A stretch of DNA of 64,000 bases from Caballeronia sp. SEWSISQ10-4 2 (GTDB lineage: Bacteria; Pseudomonadota; Gammaproteobacteria; Burkholderiales; Burkholderiaceae), in NCBI RefSeq assembly GCF_030464885.1, contig NZ_JALPRJ010000025.1:52281-116280 (forward strand). Reading direction: 5' to 3'. Every line of letters starts with the position of its first letter. The first letter of the stretch is position 1. Below the pieces are notes generated by a model, which was not told the origin of the DNA, did no database searches, and was given only the letters and a program-made list of their open reading frames with translations. This document shows positions 26,706 through 35,923 of this stretch, one piece after another. The position numbers and the translations under genes are program-made.

Positions 26706-27521
26706 ATGCCAATAACTTCCATCCGGAATTCCGAGTCGTCGAAGTCGTCCGATTCTTCAGAAGGAATCGATGAGCGCAAATTCGTCGTCGCGCTCGCCCG
26801 CGGCCTGGAATTGCTGCGGGCGTTTCGTCCGGGCGAAACCTTGCTGGGCAATCGCGATTTCGTCGATAGAACCGGTCTGCCCAAAGCCACGGTCAACCGT
26901 CTCGCCTACACGCTGACCACGCTCGGCTATCTGCGTTTTGACGAACCGGCTGGCAAATACGCGCTCGATACGGGTGTGTTGTCGCTGGGCTTCGCGTTGT
27001 TGGCAGGGGCCGATGCGCTTGAGCTCGCGCGCCCGCACATGCGGGTGCTGGCGCGGGAAATCGGCGCGGCGGTGTCGCTGGGATGCCGCGACGGGCTCGA
27101 CATGATCTATCTGGAAACCATTCGCAGCGAGACGGCGCTGACGCTGGGTCTCGCGCCTGGTTCGCGGCTTTCGATGCTGACCAGCTCGATGGGGCGCGCG
27201 TATCTGGCGGTTCAGGAACCGGCCCAGCGCGCGGCTTTGCTTGAAGAACTCGGCGCGGCGGCGGTGAAAAATGGCGAAGACGGCGCGCGCCTGGTGAAGG
27301 CGGCGCAGGAGGCGATCGACGATTACGCGCGCGACGGCTGTTGTTATTCGTTTCGCGACTGGCACGCCGACGTCAACGCGATCGCCGCGCCTTTACGCGA
27401 TATCCGCAACGCACGATGGCTTGTATTGAGCAGCAGCGGGCCGGCATCGTCGATGGACGAGCGTTATTTTCGCAACGTCGTCGGGCCAAAATTACGGGCG
27501 CTGGCAGCACGATTGGCATGA
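26706..27521 (+). CDS. IclR-family transcriptional regulator
   Basis: A 271-residue protein. The N-terminal winged HTH (about residues 25-90, [22 protein letters not shown]) is followed by an IclR effector domain (about 105-265, [20 protein letters not shown]). The position divergent from gcdH and the shared palindrome make glutaryl-CoA (or a related acid) catabolism the probable target. The nature of the effector is not visible from sequence. Confidence 0.9.
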   Translation: MPITSIRNSESSKSSDSSEGIDERKFVVALARGLELLRAFRPGETLLGNRDFVDRTGLPKATVNRLAYTLTTLGYLRFDEPAGKYALDTGVLSLGFALLAGADALELARPHMRVLAREIGAAVSLGCRDGLDMIYLETIRSETALTLGLAPGSRLSMLTSSMGRAYLAVQEPAQRAALLEELGAAAVKNGEDGARLVKAAQEAIDDYARDGCCYSFRDWHADVNAIAAPLRDIRNARWLVLSSSGPASSMDERYFRNVVGPKLRALAARLA

Positions 27522-27662
27522 AGAAGCCCCGATTGGGCCCGAGTCTGACCCTTCACTAATTAAATCGGGTCGAAAACCATCAAAACGTGATTTAGAAATA
27601 ACATCCCAAAAAAGTGGCTCTTAGAACATAATTCGATGAAACAGCCGCAGGGAGACTAAAAA

Positions 27663-28151
27663 ATGACCGGGTTCTCGCTGGACGCAACGGATTGCCGTAT
27701 TTTGTCGGTGCTGCAAGAAGATGGACGTATCAGCAACCTCGATCTGGCGGAGCGGATTTCGCTCTCGCCGTCAGCCTGTCTGCGCCGCATGCGGCTGCTC
27801 GAGGAAGAAGGGGTAATAGCGAGCTATCGAGCGTGCCTGGACCGGGAACGGCTTGGCGTCGAGCTGGAGGCGTTCGTCCATGTATCGATGCGCAACGACC
27901 AGGAAAACTGGCACGAGAAATTCGCGGCAGCCGTGCGTGAATGGCCGGAAGTAGTGGGCGCGTTCGTTGTCACCGGCGACACCCATTACGTGCTGCGCGT
28001 GCTCGCACACAATCTCAAGCACTACTCGGACTTCATTCTGAGCAAGCTGTACAAGGCGCCGGGTGTCATCGACATTCGCTCGAACATCGTGCTTCAAACC
28101 ATGAAGGACGAAGCGGGCGTGCCGGTCGCCTTGATCGACCGAACGGGCTGA
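27663..28151 (+). CDS. Lrp/AsnC-family transcriptional regulator
   Basis: A 162-residue protein with an N-terminal HTH (DATDCRILSVLQEDGRISN, DLAERISLSPSACLRRMRLL) and a C-terminal RAM ligand-binding domain (about 70-150, VGAFVVTGDTHYVLRVLAH). GGGAGA lies just upstream of ATG 27663. It is probably an amino-acid-responsive regulator; its target is not evident. The product of the convergent gene downstream is unrelated. Confidence 0.92.
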   Translation: MTGFSLDATDCRILSVLQEDGRISNLDLAERISLSPSACLRRMRLLEEEGVIASYRACLDRERLGVELEAFVHVSMRNDQENWHEKFAAAVREWPEVVGAFVVTGDTHYVLRVLAHNLKHYSDFILSKLYKAPGVIDIRSNIVLQTMKDEAGVPVALIDRTG

Positions 28152-28183
28152 GTCGTCTCAACCCGGACGCGCAGTAAAGTCCT

Positions 28184-28693
28184 TCACAACGATCCAAGCG
28201 TATGAAATTGCCCCGCCTGAAACACTAGCGGGGCGATCTCCGCTGCGTTCTCGTGCACGCCGCATCGCTCCACCTGACCCACGAAGATCACGTGATCGCC
28301 TTCCTGATAGCGGCTGCGGTTGTGGCATTCGAACCACGCGAGCGCGCCATCGAGCACGGGCATGCCGGTGTCGCTCGCTGCGTGCGACACGCCGGCAAAA
28401 CGGTCACCCTTGACCGTCGCGAAACGCTTGCAAAGATCGACTTGCGTCGCCGCGAGCACGTTGACCACGTAGTGGCTATTGGCCTGGAATACCGGCATCG
28501 ATGCGGATTTGGTCGCGAGGCTCCACAACACGAGCGGCGGATCGAGTGAAACGGAGTTGAACGAACTGGCGGTAATGCCGATCAACTGGCCGGATTCGGC
28601 GCGCGTGGTGATGACGGTGACGCCGGTGGCAAACTGGCTGAGCGCGTCGCGGAAAGCGACGGCATCGAAATTCGGTGGATTAGCGCGTTTCAT
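28184..28693 (-). CDS. Flavin reductase family protein (FMN-binding)
   Basis: A 169-residue DIM6/NTAB-type flavin reductase. It opens AVAFRDALSQFATGVTVITT, then GITASSFNSVSLDPPLVLWS (FMN-binding), and closes DHVIFVGQVERC. Such proteins supply reduced FMN/FAD to two-component monooxygenases. ATG 28693 fits the family start; an ATG 29 codons upstream gives a tail without resemblance. No monooxygenase gene is nearby. Confidence 0.88.
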   Translation of the reverse strand: MKRANPPNFDAVAFRDALSQFATGVTVITTRAESGQLIGITASSFNSVSLDPPLVLWSLATKSASMPVFQANSHYVVNVLAATQVDLCKRFATVKGDRFAGVSHAASDTGMPVLDGALAWFECHNRSRYQEGDHVIFVGQVERCGVHENAAEIAPLVFQAGQFHTLGSL

Positions 28694-28947
28694 CGGGATG
28701 GGTTCAGGTTCGACGGTATCGGCGAAATCCAGGCGGCGAACAATGGGAAACAATAAGCCGAATGAAGTTTTCGAAGTCATCGGAGGATTGGCGATTGTTG
28801 CGATTCTAGCGGAATCGGTTTGTTCGCCACTGTGCTAAAGGCCGTACAGGCAACGCGGACACACGAAAACCAGTAAGCTGGAAGGGTTGATTCACAGGGG
28901 TTCCGCCGCATCTCATTGCTCTCGCGGAACACGAACCAGGAGCCAGC

Positions 28948-29508
28948 ATGACGCAACATGACGAGCAGGCAAAGCGCGAAACCGCCACCATTGGCGGTGG
29001 ATGTTTTTGGTGTACCGAAGCCGTGTTTCTTGGCGTGGAAGGGGTGGCGTCGGTGGAATCGGGCTACGCCGGCGGCAAGGTGAAAGATCCCTCGTACGAA
29101 CAAGTGTGCGACGGCACGACCGGACACGCCGAAGTCATCAAGGTGGAATTCGATCCGTCGGTGATCGGGTATCGCGACGTGCTGGAGATTTTCTTCGCCA
29201 CCCACGATCCGACGCAGCTCAACCGGCAAGGTAATGACGTTGGCACGCAATACCGGTCGTCCATCTTCACGCACTCCGACGAGCAACGGAAGATCGCGCT
29301 GGAAGTGATCGATGAACTGCAGAAAGAAGGCATTTTCGACGGCAAGATCGTCACCGAAGTCACGCCGTTGAACGGCAATTATTTTGCGGCCGAGGACTAT
29401 CACCAGAACTACTTCGAGCAGCATCCGAACCAGGGATATTGCGCGTTTGTGGTCGCGCCGAAGGTCGCGAAGTTCAGGCAGAAGTTCGCTCATCGGCTGA
29501 AACGGTGA
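28948..29508 (+). CDS. msrA: Peptide methionine-(S)-S-oxide reductase MsrA
   Basis: A 186-residue MsrA with the catalytic motif GGGCFWCTEAVF (Cys about residue 19), GYAGG and TGHAEV-like GTTGHAEVIKVEFDP, then DYHQNYF near the C-terminus. It repairs methionine S-sulfoxide in proteins. AGGAG precedes the ATG, and a terminator follows at 29536. Confidence 0.96.
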   Translation: MTQHDEQAKRETATIGGGCFWCTEAVFLGVEGVASVESGYAGGKVKDPSYEQVCDGTTGHAEVIKVEFDPSVIGYRDVLEIFFATHDPTQLNRQGNDVGTQYRSSIFTHSDEQRKIALEVIDELQKEGIFDGKIVTEVTPLNGNYFAAEDYHQNYFEQHPNQGYCAFVVAPKVAKFRQKFAHRLKR

Positions 29509-29535
29509 GTGTTTTGGATGGAATGTAGAGCAAGG

Positions 29536-29565
29536 CGGGCTTCGTGGAATCGAAGCCCGTTTTTT
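29536..29565 (+). terminator. Rho-independent terminator after msrA
   Basis: Stem CGGGCTTCG / CGAAGCCCG followed by six T, 27 bases after the msrA stop. The hairpin's T-run touches the end of the convergent DUF72 gene. Confidence 0.9.
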
Positions 29566-30724
29566 ATTCCTGGGGCAGCGATGCCGCCATGTTTCGCGCG
29601 ATCTTGAAGCACGTCAGCGGCGCCGAGCCCTCTGCCTTGTTGTTGACCGCGATCACCACCGGTTGCCCCGCGAGCGCGTAGCGCAAGGCGAGTTCGGCGA
29701 GCGCTTCGTGTGTATCGGGGTCTTCATCGACGAGTTTATCGAACGGTTCGTACTTCGCTTTTGCCTGCTCGTATTTGAAGCCGCCATGCAGGCTCCAGCG
29801 TACGATCAGCGGCCCGAGCCCGCCTTCGTCGAGTAGTGCGAGCGCTTTTGCCTGACGTCGCGGACCGGGCATGCGTGCGTGGATTCCAACGCAATAGCGG
29901 ACCTTCGCGTCGCGCAGCACACGGATGAAACGTGGCGTCAGCATGATGGCATCGCGTAATTCGACGGCGTAGCAGCTCTCACCCGGCAGCGGCGGCAAGG
30001 CTTTCAGGAACTCGGAGAGGCGATCGAGCAACGCGGTCGGATCGACGACCATTGCGTCCGGCAACGGCGGGATCTGGAACACGAGCGCCGCGGCTTTTTC
30101 ACCTAGGCCCGCCATGCATGGCTGCACGAATTCATCGATGGCAATGCGTGCGTCGAGGAACGCGGGGTTGTCGCCTGCGGGAGCGCCTTTGTCGCCGCGG
30201 ACGGTGGCGTTGGTGACGGAGGCCGGCGCTTTGACGATGAACCGGAAATGCGCCGGCACCTGATTGGCATAGCGCGCATAGTCAGCCACCGATAACGGCC
30301 CGTAGAACGAACGGTCTATCGACACGCAGCGCAACAACGGATGCGCGCCGAGTGCGTTGAGGCCATCGCGGGAAAGCTTCGCGGACGAGTACTCGTCGCC
30401 GTAGACAATGTCGCGCCAACCGGGAAACGACCACGTCGATGTCCCTATATGAACGGTCGCAGGAAGACGTTCGGCGAGCGCGTGAAGTTCGGGCGCGGCG
30501 AGGGCGGGCAAAACGCCGCCGCGTGTTTTTGTGCGGGCCGGAGGTGCCTTGGCGGGTTTTGTTTCTATCGCTTCCGGTTCTTCTGGCGCGCCGAACAAGT
30601 CGACCTGTTGCGGTTGCAGTTCAACACCCGCGTCCAGTTCATCACCGGACGCGGGTTGATCGGAAGCGGCAGAATCAGGCGTTGAACTCAGAGCGCTTTG
30701 TCGTAGATATAGCGGCGCGACCAC
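29564..30724 (-). CDS. DUF72 domain-containing protein
   Basis: A 386-residue protein whose C-terminal two thirds is a DUF72 TIM-barrel-like domain: VHIGTSTWSFPGWRDIVY, FYGPLSVADYARYANQVP, HFRFIVKAP, YAVELRD. The N-terminal 90 residues are proline/alanine-rich and low complexity. The family's biochemical role is unknown. It overlaps the upstream cfa gene by 37 bases, so the true start may be a little inside, but both are on the same strand and probably form an operon. Confidence 0.85.
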   Translation of the reverse strand: MVAPLYLRQSALSSTPDSAASDQPASGDELDAGVELQPQQVDLFGAPEEPEAIETKPAKAPPARTKTRGGVLPALAAPELHALAERLPATVHIGTSTWSFPGWRDIVYGDEYSSAKLSRDGLNALGAHPLLRCVSIDRSFYGPLSVADYARYANQVPAHFRFIVKAPASVTNATVRGDKGAPAGDNPAFLDARIAIDEFVQPCMAGLGEKAAALVFQIPPLPDAMVVDPTALLDRLSEFLKALPPLPGESCYAVELRDAIMLTPRFIRVLRDAKVRYCVGIHARMPGPRRQAKALALLDEGGLGPLIVRWSLHGGFKYEQAKAKYEPFDKLVDEDPDTHEALAELALRYALAGQPVVIAVNNKAEGSAPLTCFKIARNMAASLPQE

Positions 30725-31902
30725 GGCAGCGTTTTCGCGCTGCGCCCGGCCTTGCGGCAGACGATCTGATAAATCGATACATCGTCATTTTCAAACGCGT
30801 ACGCACAACCCGCGAGATACACGCGCCAGATGCGGAATTTTTCATCGTCGACGAGATTTTTCGCCTGCTCCGACTTTGCCTCGAAATTCTCCGCCCAGAT
30901 GTCGAGCGTGCGGGCGTAGTGACGGCGCAGGCTTTCCACGTCGACGGCTTCCAGGCCGCCTTCCTGCAGCGCTTCGAGCGCGAGCCCGATGTGCGGCAGT
31001 TCACCGTCCGGGAACACATATCGGTCGATGAACTCGCCGCCGCCCAACGCCGTTTCGCCGCTGTTGAAGTCGGTCGACGTGATGCCGTGGTTCATCGCGA
31101 TGCCGTCGTCCACCAGCAGTTCGCGCACCTTGGCAAAGTAGCCGGGCAGATTCTTGCGGCCCACGTGCTCGAACATGCCGACACTCGTGATCCGGTCGAA
31201 CTGGCCTTGCACGTCGCGATAATCCTGCAGTCGGATTTCGATCTGACCTTCCAGCCCGGCGTCTTTCACGCGCTTCGTAGCAAGATCGAACTGGTTTTGC
31301 GAGAGCGTGATGCCCACGCATTTCGCGCCGAATTTCTGCGCCGCGCGCAAGACGAGCGCACCCCAGCCGCAGCCGATGTCGAGCAGACGCTGGCCCGGTT
31401 GCAACTGGATCTTCGTGAGAATGTGGTCGATCTTCTTGATCTGCGCGGTGGCAAGGTCTTCATCGCCGTTTTCGAAATAGGCGCACGAGTAGACCATGTT
31501 CTTGTCGAGCCACAGCGCGTAGAACTCGTTCGACACATCGTAGTGATACTGAATGGCCTTCTTGTCCGACGCCTTCGTGTGGTTGAAGTAACGTCGCACG
31601 CGCGCCAGCTTGCCGGCGCTCGTGACCGTATTCTTGGCCAGGCCGTAGCTAATGTTGATGATGTCCGACAGCTTGCCTTCAATGTCGATCTTGCCTTTCA
31701 CATAGGCTTCACCGAGGTTGTCGAGACTCGGCTCGAGCAGATAAGGCAGGGCGGTCGCGCTCTTCACATGCAGCGTGACTTGCGGCGCCGCGAAACTTCC
31801 GAAGTCATGTTGCTGCCCATCCCACAGTACCAGCCGGGCGGGCAGGTTCACCCGGTCCCGAATGTCCTGCACCCACTGCGTCAGCTTTTTCTCCCAAAAC
31901 AT
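30688..31902 (-). CDS. cfa: Cyclopropane-fatty-acyl-phospholipid synthase family methyltransferase
   Basis: A 404-residue SAM-dependent enzyme. The SAM-binding motif is RLLDIGCGWGALVLRAAQ (residues about 165-183), followed by GITLSQNQ and YRDVQGQFDRITSVGMFEHVG. The N-terminal 150 residues form the membrane/lipid-binding domain of the family. It methylenates unsaturated acyl chains of phospholipids in the inner membrane and strengthens acid and stress resistance. The DUF72 gene follows with a short overlap. Confidence 0.9.
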   Translation of the reverse strand: MFWEKKLTQWVQDIRDRVNLPARLVLWDGQQHDFGSFAAPQVTLHVKSATALPYLLEPSLDNLGEAYVKGKIDIEGKLSDIINISYGLAKNTVTSAGKLARVRRYFNHTKASDKKAIQYHYDVSNEFYALWLDKNMVYSCAYFENGDEDLATAQIKKIDHILTKIQLQPGQRLLDIGCGWGALVLRAAQKFGAKCVGITLSQNQFDLATKRVKDAGLEGQIEIRLQDYRDVQGQFDRITSVGMFEHVGRKNLPGYFAKVRELLVDDGIAMNHGITSTDFNSGETALGGGEFIDRYVFPDGELPHIGLALEALQEGGLEAVDVESLRRHYARTLDIWAENFEAKSEQAKNLVDDEKFRIWRVYLAGCAYAFENDDVSIYQIVCRKAGRSAKTLPWSRRYIYDKAL

Positions 31903-32099
31903 GCTCGTTCTCCGCGCTCAGATGAAAATGAAGCTAAACCGGGTCGATTGCACTGCACGTTTCCACATTGTTCGCGATGCCTTTCTCCTCCTCCCTTCGT
32001 CGCAGGGACACGCCGCAACGAGACGCGATTTAACGCGGGTCCAGTCAATGCGGGTCCATCAGGAACCCGACGAAGGTCGAAGTCTTGCTAAGGCTAAGG

Positions 32100-32756
32100 C
32101 TAAGGCGATAAACGGACGATTTGCCATTGCTGGCCGTTGTCCGAAAGCGTGTGTGCAGCACGTTTATAGACGACACGGTCATGCAACCGTGACGGACGGC
32201 CCTGCCAGAATTCGATGGTGTCGGGAACGACCCGGTAGCCGCCCCAATGTGGCGGACGCGGCGGGTTGTCACCGTATTTCGCAATCAATTCGCGCTCGCG
32301 GGTTTCAAGCACCTCGCGGCTTTCGATCACTTCACTCTGCTCCGACGCCCACGCGCCTATTCGCGATCCAAGCGGGCGCGACGCAAAATACGCATCGCTT
32401 TCATGCGGACTTGTCTTGACGACGGAGCCCTCGATACGCACCTGGCGCTCGAGTTCGATCCAGTAAAACAGCAGACTCGCGGCGGGGTTGCTCGCGAGTT
32501 CATGACCTTTGCGGCTGCGGTAGTTCGTAAAGAACACGAAACCTCGGTCGTCGACGCCCTTGATCAGCACGATACGTGCCGAAGGGCGGCCGCGCTCGTC
32601 GACCGTGGCGAGCGTCATGGTGTTGGGTTCGGGTAACTGTGCGTCGAGCGCCTGCGCAAACCAGGTTTCGAATTGCCGAATCGGATTCGGATCCACGTCG
32701 GATGTGTCGAGCGATCCGACGGAATAGTTCTTTCGAAGATCAGCGAGGGTCGTCAT
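32100..32756 (-). CDS. pdxH: Pyridoxamine 5'-phosphate oxidase
   Basis: A 218-residue FMN enzyme that makes pyridoxal 5'-phosphate. Motifs: [60 protein letters not shown], and the C-terminal [10 protein letters not shown]. Length and motif order match the E. coli enzyme (218 residues). It is monocistronic with free sequence on both sides. Confidence 0.96.
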   Translation of the reverse strand: MTTLADLRKNYSVGSLDTSDVDPNPIRQFETWFAQALDAQLPEPNTMTLATVDERGRPSARIVLIKGVDDRGFVFFTNYRSRKGHELASNPAASLLFYWIELERQVRIEGSVVKTSPHESDAYFASRPLGSRIGAWASEQSEVIESREVLETRERELIAKYGDNPPRPPHWGGYRVVPDTIEFWQGRPSRLHDRVVYKRAAHTLSDNGQQWQIVRLSP

Positions 32757-33086
32757 TTTTTATGCAAACGCTTCAGTCGCATTAGTATAGCCAACGTCGT
32801 CAAATTCCGCGCTTTACCGCCAATGTCCCTTTGACCTTCAATGATTCAGATCAAGATCCCGGGCGACAAAATTTGATGAGATCCGGCCAATTATTTTCAT
32901 TTTGCTTTCAAAAATTGGACGGTAATCACTTACGTCCAATCTTCGATAAGGCAGAATACGCAATTCGGCGAAATCCTGCTGACATCCGCTTCTATCGTTG
33001 CGATAGCGCGTCAGTGCGGATCTACGTCGCTGGCCGCTTATTTGCCGCCTTCTTGCTTTGTTTTAGCGTGTCCCGCCTACCTCATC
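32757..33086. other. Intergenic region between divergent pdxH and tcdA
   Basis: About 330 bases with AT-rich patches, expected to hold both promoters. I see no RNA gene. Confidence 0.35.
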
Positions 33087-33950
33087 ATGACCGCTTTTTC
33101 CGCCCCTGCCGACGCTTCAAATTTTACCCCTGCCACGCCGGAGTTTGAAGCCGCGGACCGTGCCCGGCGCTTCGGCGGCGTGGCCCGTTTGTATGGCCCC
33201 GAAGGGCTTGCCGCGTTCGAGCGCGCGCATGTTGCAGTGATCGGCATTGGCGGCGTGGGCTCGTGGGCGGTCGAAGCGCTGGTGCGCAATGCGATCGGAC
33301 GCCTGACGCTGATCGATCTCGACAACGTGGCCGAAAGCAATACGAACCGCCAGGTCCACGCGCTAGATGGCAACTACGGCAAGGCCAAGGTCAGCGCGAT
33401 GGCCGAGCGCATCCGCCTGATCGATCCGGCTTGCCGAGTGGAGCAGGTCGAAGATTTTATCGAGCCCGCGAATTTCGAGTCGGTGCTGGGCGGCGGTTTC
33501 GATTTCGTGATCGATGCTATCGACAGCGTGCGTACGAAAACCGCGCTAATTGCGTGGTGCGTCGAGCACGGGCAGCGGCTGATTACCGTTGGGGGAGCAG
33601 GTGGGCAACTCGATCCGACCCGGATTCGCATCGACGATCTCGCGCTCACGATCCAGGACCCGCTGCTCTCGAAGGTGCGCGGGCAACTGCGCAAACTGCA
33701 TGGTTTTCCGCGCGGGCCGAAATCGAAGTTCAAAGTGAGCGCGGTCTATTCCGACGAGCCGCTGATTTACCCCGAGGCACCCGTTGCCGCTACGGGTGAT
33801 ACGGGCGATGCGGGCGAGGAAGCCGCGCCCGGTATCACGGGACCGGTCGGACTCAACTGCGCTGGATTCGGATCGAGCGTCTGCGTCACGGCAAGCTTCG
33901 GATTCGCTGCTGCTGCTTACGTTTTAAGAGATCTCGCGAAAGGCGCTTAA
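33087..33950 (+). CDS. tcdA: tRNA threonylcarbamoyladenosine dehydratase
   Basis: A 287-residue E1-like (ThiF/MoeB fold) ATPase that cyclises t6A to ct6A on tRNAs. The nucleotide-binding loop is VAVIGIGGVGSWAVEAL, followed by LIDLDNVAESNTNRQ and DAIDSVRTKTALIAWC; the conserved GLNCAGFGS lies near the C-terminus. ATG 33087 is preferred since RRFGGVARLYG is at the usual distance; the earlier 15 codons of open frame look non-coding. A terminator follows. Confidence 0.93.
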   Translation: MTAFSAPADASNFTPATPEFEAADRARRFGGVARLYGPEGLAAFERAHVAVIGIGGVGSWAVEALVRNAIGRLTLIDLDNVAESNTNRQVHALDGNYGKAKVSAMAERIRLIDPACRVEQVEDFIEPANFESVLGGGFDFVIDAIDSVRTKTALIAWCVEHGQRLITVGGAGGQLDPTRIRIDDLALTIQDPLLSKVRGQLRKLHGFPRGPKSKFKVSAVYSDEPLIYPEAPVAATGDTGDAGEEAAPGITGPVGLNCAGFGSSVCVTASFGFAAAAYVLRDLAKGA

Positions 33951-33964
33951 ACACCGCTTGACGT

Positions 33965-33994
33965 AAAAAATGGCCGCGTTCAAGCGGCCATTTT
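33965..33994 (+). terminator. Rho-independent terminator after tcdA
   Basis: Stem TGGCCGC / GCGGCCA with a GTTCAA loop, flanked by A6 and T4. Works for the convergent ybbN transcript as well. Confidence 0.88.
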
Positions 33995-34063
33995 ATAAAG
34001 CACCTTTCCACACTATCGATTTAATCGATTTGAAAGGTTTTATTGCCGGGCATTAATTCAGCG

Positions 34064-34912
34064 TCAGTTTATTGCCGCGCTCAGCTTACGACGCCATTGC
34101 GAAACGACTTCCGGCTGATGCGCGGCGAGGCCGAACACCGAGAGCATGGTTTTACGGCCCACGTCGTCCATGAACGAACGGTCGCGTGTCACGATCGCAA
34201 ACAGATGCTCCAGCGCGCCGTTGTAATCGCGCCCGGCGATCAGCCGGTTGGCCAGCGCAAAACGTGCTTCCAGGTCCTCGGGATTGGCGTTTACGGCGTC
34301 GATCAGCGCGTCAGCAGGCGGCAGGCTTGCGGCGGCATCGGCGGCGTCCAGTTCCGTTTTTAGCGCGTTATAGCGGGCGTCGATACCTTGCGTGGTTTTC
34401 GGCGACAGCAACTTGTCTTCGGCACGTGCTTCGTGCGTTCGGCCAGCCGCGAGCAGCCACTCGATCAGGTCCAGCCGGGCGTCGTCATAACCGGGATCGA
34501 GCGCCAGCGCTGCCTTGATATGGTCGATGGCCAGATCGGTGTCTCCGGCCTCGTACGCCGCATGCGCCGCGCGCTGTTCGGCTTCCGCGCCATCGGGCAC
34601 CAGCTTCTCGATGAACTCGCGCAACTGCCCTTCCGACAGCACGCCGATAAATTGATCCACGGCACGGCCATCCGCGAACGCGACCACGTGCGGAATGCTG
34701 CGCACCTGGAAGTGCTGCGCCAGTTCTGGATTTTCATCCACATTCACCTTCACCAGCTTCCACTTGCCCGAGCCTTCCGCCTCAAGCCGTTCGAGCATCG
34801 GGCCGAGCGTCTTGCATGGACCGCACCACGGCGCCCAGAAATCGACGAGCACCGGCGCAAGCGTGGACGCGGCGATGACGTCCTGTTCGAACGTGGCGAG
34901 TGTTGTATCCAT
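34064..34912 (-). CDS. ybbN: Thioredoxin-fold co-chaperone YbbN (CnoX-like)
   Basis: A 282-residue protein: N-terminal thioredoxin domain (about 1-110) with the active site VDFWAPWCGPCKTL, then a C-terminal TPR-like region (about 120-280). The motif is WCGPC, with both cysteines, which some YbbN proteins lack. CnoX/YbbN binds unfolded proteins and hands them to GroEL/DnaK. ATG 34912 (MDTTLATFEQDVIA) is chosen; MRN four codons upstream is possible. Intact and apparently core. Confidence 0.88.
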   Translation of the reverse strand: MDTTLATFEQDVIAASTLAPVLVDFWAPWCGPCKTLGPMLERLEAEGSGKWKLVKVNVDENPELAQHFQVRSIPHVVAFADGRAVDQFIGVLSEGQLREFIEKLVPDGAEAEQRAAHAAYEAGDTDLAIDHIKAALALDPGYDDARLDLIEWLLAAGRTHEARAEDKLLSPKTTQGIDARYNALKTELDAADAAASLPPADALIDAVNANPEDLEARFALANRLIAGRDYNGALEHLFAIVTRDRSFMDDVGRKTMLSVFGLAAHQPEVVSQWRRKLSAAIN

Positions 34913-35493
34913 GGTGTTCCTCATTAGCGTATTACTGTATAAGGCTTTGAGCGATTTTGGCGCTAAAAGTACCCGCCAAAATACCCGAATTTTTCTCCGC
35001 TTGAAACGCGGGTGCGGCACACGGCGATTTTACGTCGAGAGCACGCCAATTTCCGGTGATACGGTGATACGGTGATACAGGTTTTGGAATGATCCGAGAG
35101 CCTTATCCAGTAAGGGTTTGGCCGTATCACAGTTGTATCACTGAAACTCATATATGGTGATGCAAACGTGATACGCAAATCGACAGTGCCCGCCTATTCT
35201 CCGGCGCAGCGTTTTTCGTAGCGCTCAAACGTCCTCGCTCTGGTGCGTTCTGCGCGCGAAGGATCTTCCGCGCCGCCCTGTCTCCGGGCCATATGCAAAC
35301 GCACCTTGCTGCCCCTGAAAAGTGACTTTGAACAGGCTATCTGCCAATACTGCTCGTGGGGAACGACCTTCTCATGGGGAGCTTGGAATCTGGATCTGCG
35401 CGAAGGGCACGGACCGGCCAATTTCGGCCACTCGACGCTGTGGCGTAGATCGCTAACAATAGCTCGTCTCTGGTACGCATATGTCGCACCGTT
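34913..35493. other. Gene-free region with GTGATAC repeats
   Basis: About 580 bases without a recognisable gene. The first half carries a cluster of GTGATAC motifs (listed separately). The second half has long open frames on both strands, none of which resembles a protein. Confidence 0.4.
35055..35174. repeat. Cluster of GTGATAC heptamers, direct and inverted
   Basis: Three tandem copies of GGTGATAC (35055-35078), two inverted GTATCAC copies (35124-35130, 35135-35141), one near copy GTGATGC (35157-35163) and one more direct copy (35168-35174): six exact copies in 120 bases. This is far above chance for a 7-mer. It could be a multi-site operator, an iteron-like array, or the relic of a mobile element. 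Confidence 0.7.
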
Positions 35494-35916
35494 TTGACAG
35501 CAGACTTTGTGGAAATTCATTGCAATGGCGCCACAAAGATGGCGTGCGACTTCCATGCGCTGGTGGATGACCTTGGAAAACTGATAGCGAACTACGAGAA
35601 TCAACCTGTGAGCGCCGAGGTAAAACTGATATTCATTGAAAGGCTTACCAGCAGCACCAAGAAGGGGGGCGGCCAAGGTGTGGGCAAACGTCTCATGCAA
35701 TTGGCCGAGGAGGAAGCGCTGGCACGTGGATGTCATGACGTATCGCTCGACACGCATGATTTTCAGGCAAGGTCCTTTTACGAATGGCCTGGCTATGTCC
35801 AATTTGGCGAATTGCCTGATTTTCCGGTCGGCCACTCTAAAATATTTTTGAAAAAACGCTCGGCACTTAAGGCGAGGTGGAATGCAGCGCGGATCTTCGG
35901 CCCGGAATCTGTATGA
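35494..35916 (+). pseudogene. GNAT acetyltransferase, C-terminal half only
   Basis: The C-terminal half matches the GNAT fold: GVGKRLMQLAEEEALARGCH (acetyl-CoA loop and helix), SLDTHDFQARSFYEWPGYVQ, then VGHSKIFLKKR. The first 65 residues do not show the usual N-terminal strands, so I read it as a truncated or degenerate gene. The family would acetylate a small molecule or protein N-terminus; the substrate is unknown. Confidence 0.55.
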
Positions 35917-35923
35917 ACGATCG

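Noticed and set aside
30439..32091. A 550-codon open frame antisense to cfa and the DUF72 gene
   Set aside because: Shadow of GC-rich coding sequence on the other strand; no family motif in its product.
35055..35078. CRISPR array
   Set aside because: The repeats are 8 bases long, tandem, without spacers of uniform length. Nothing else in the window resembles a CRISPR array.
35194..35835. A 213-codon minus-strand frame overlapping the GNAT remnant
   Set aside because: The sense strand has the GNAT motif block, and the antisense product has no recognisable domain.
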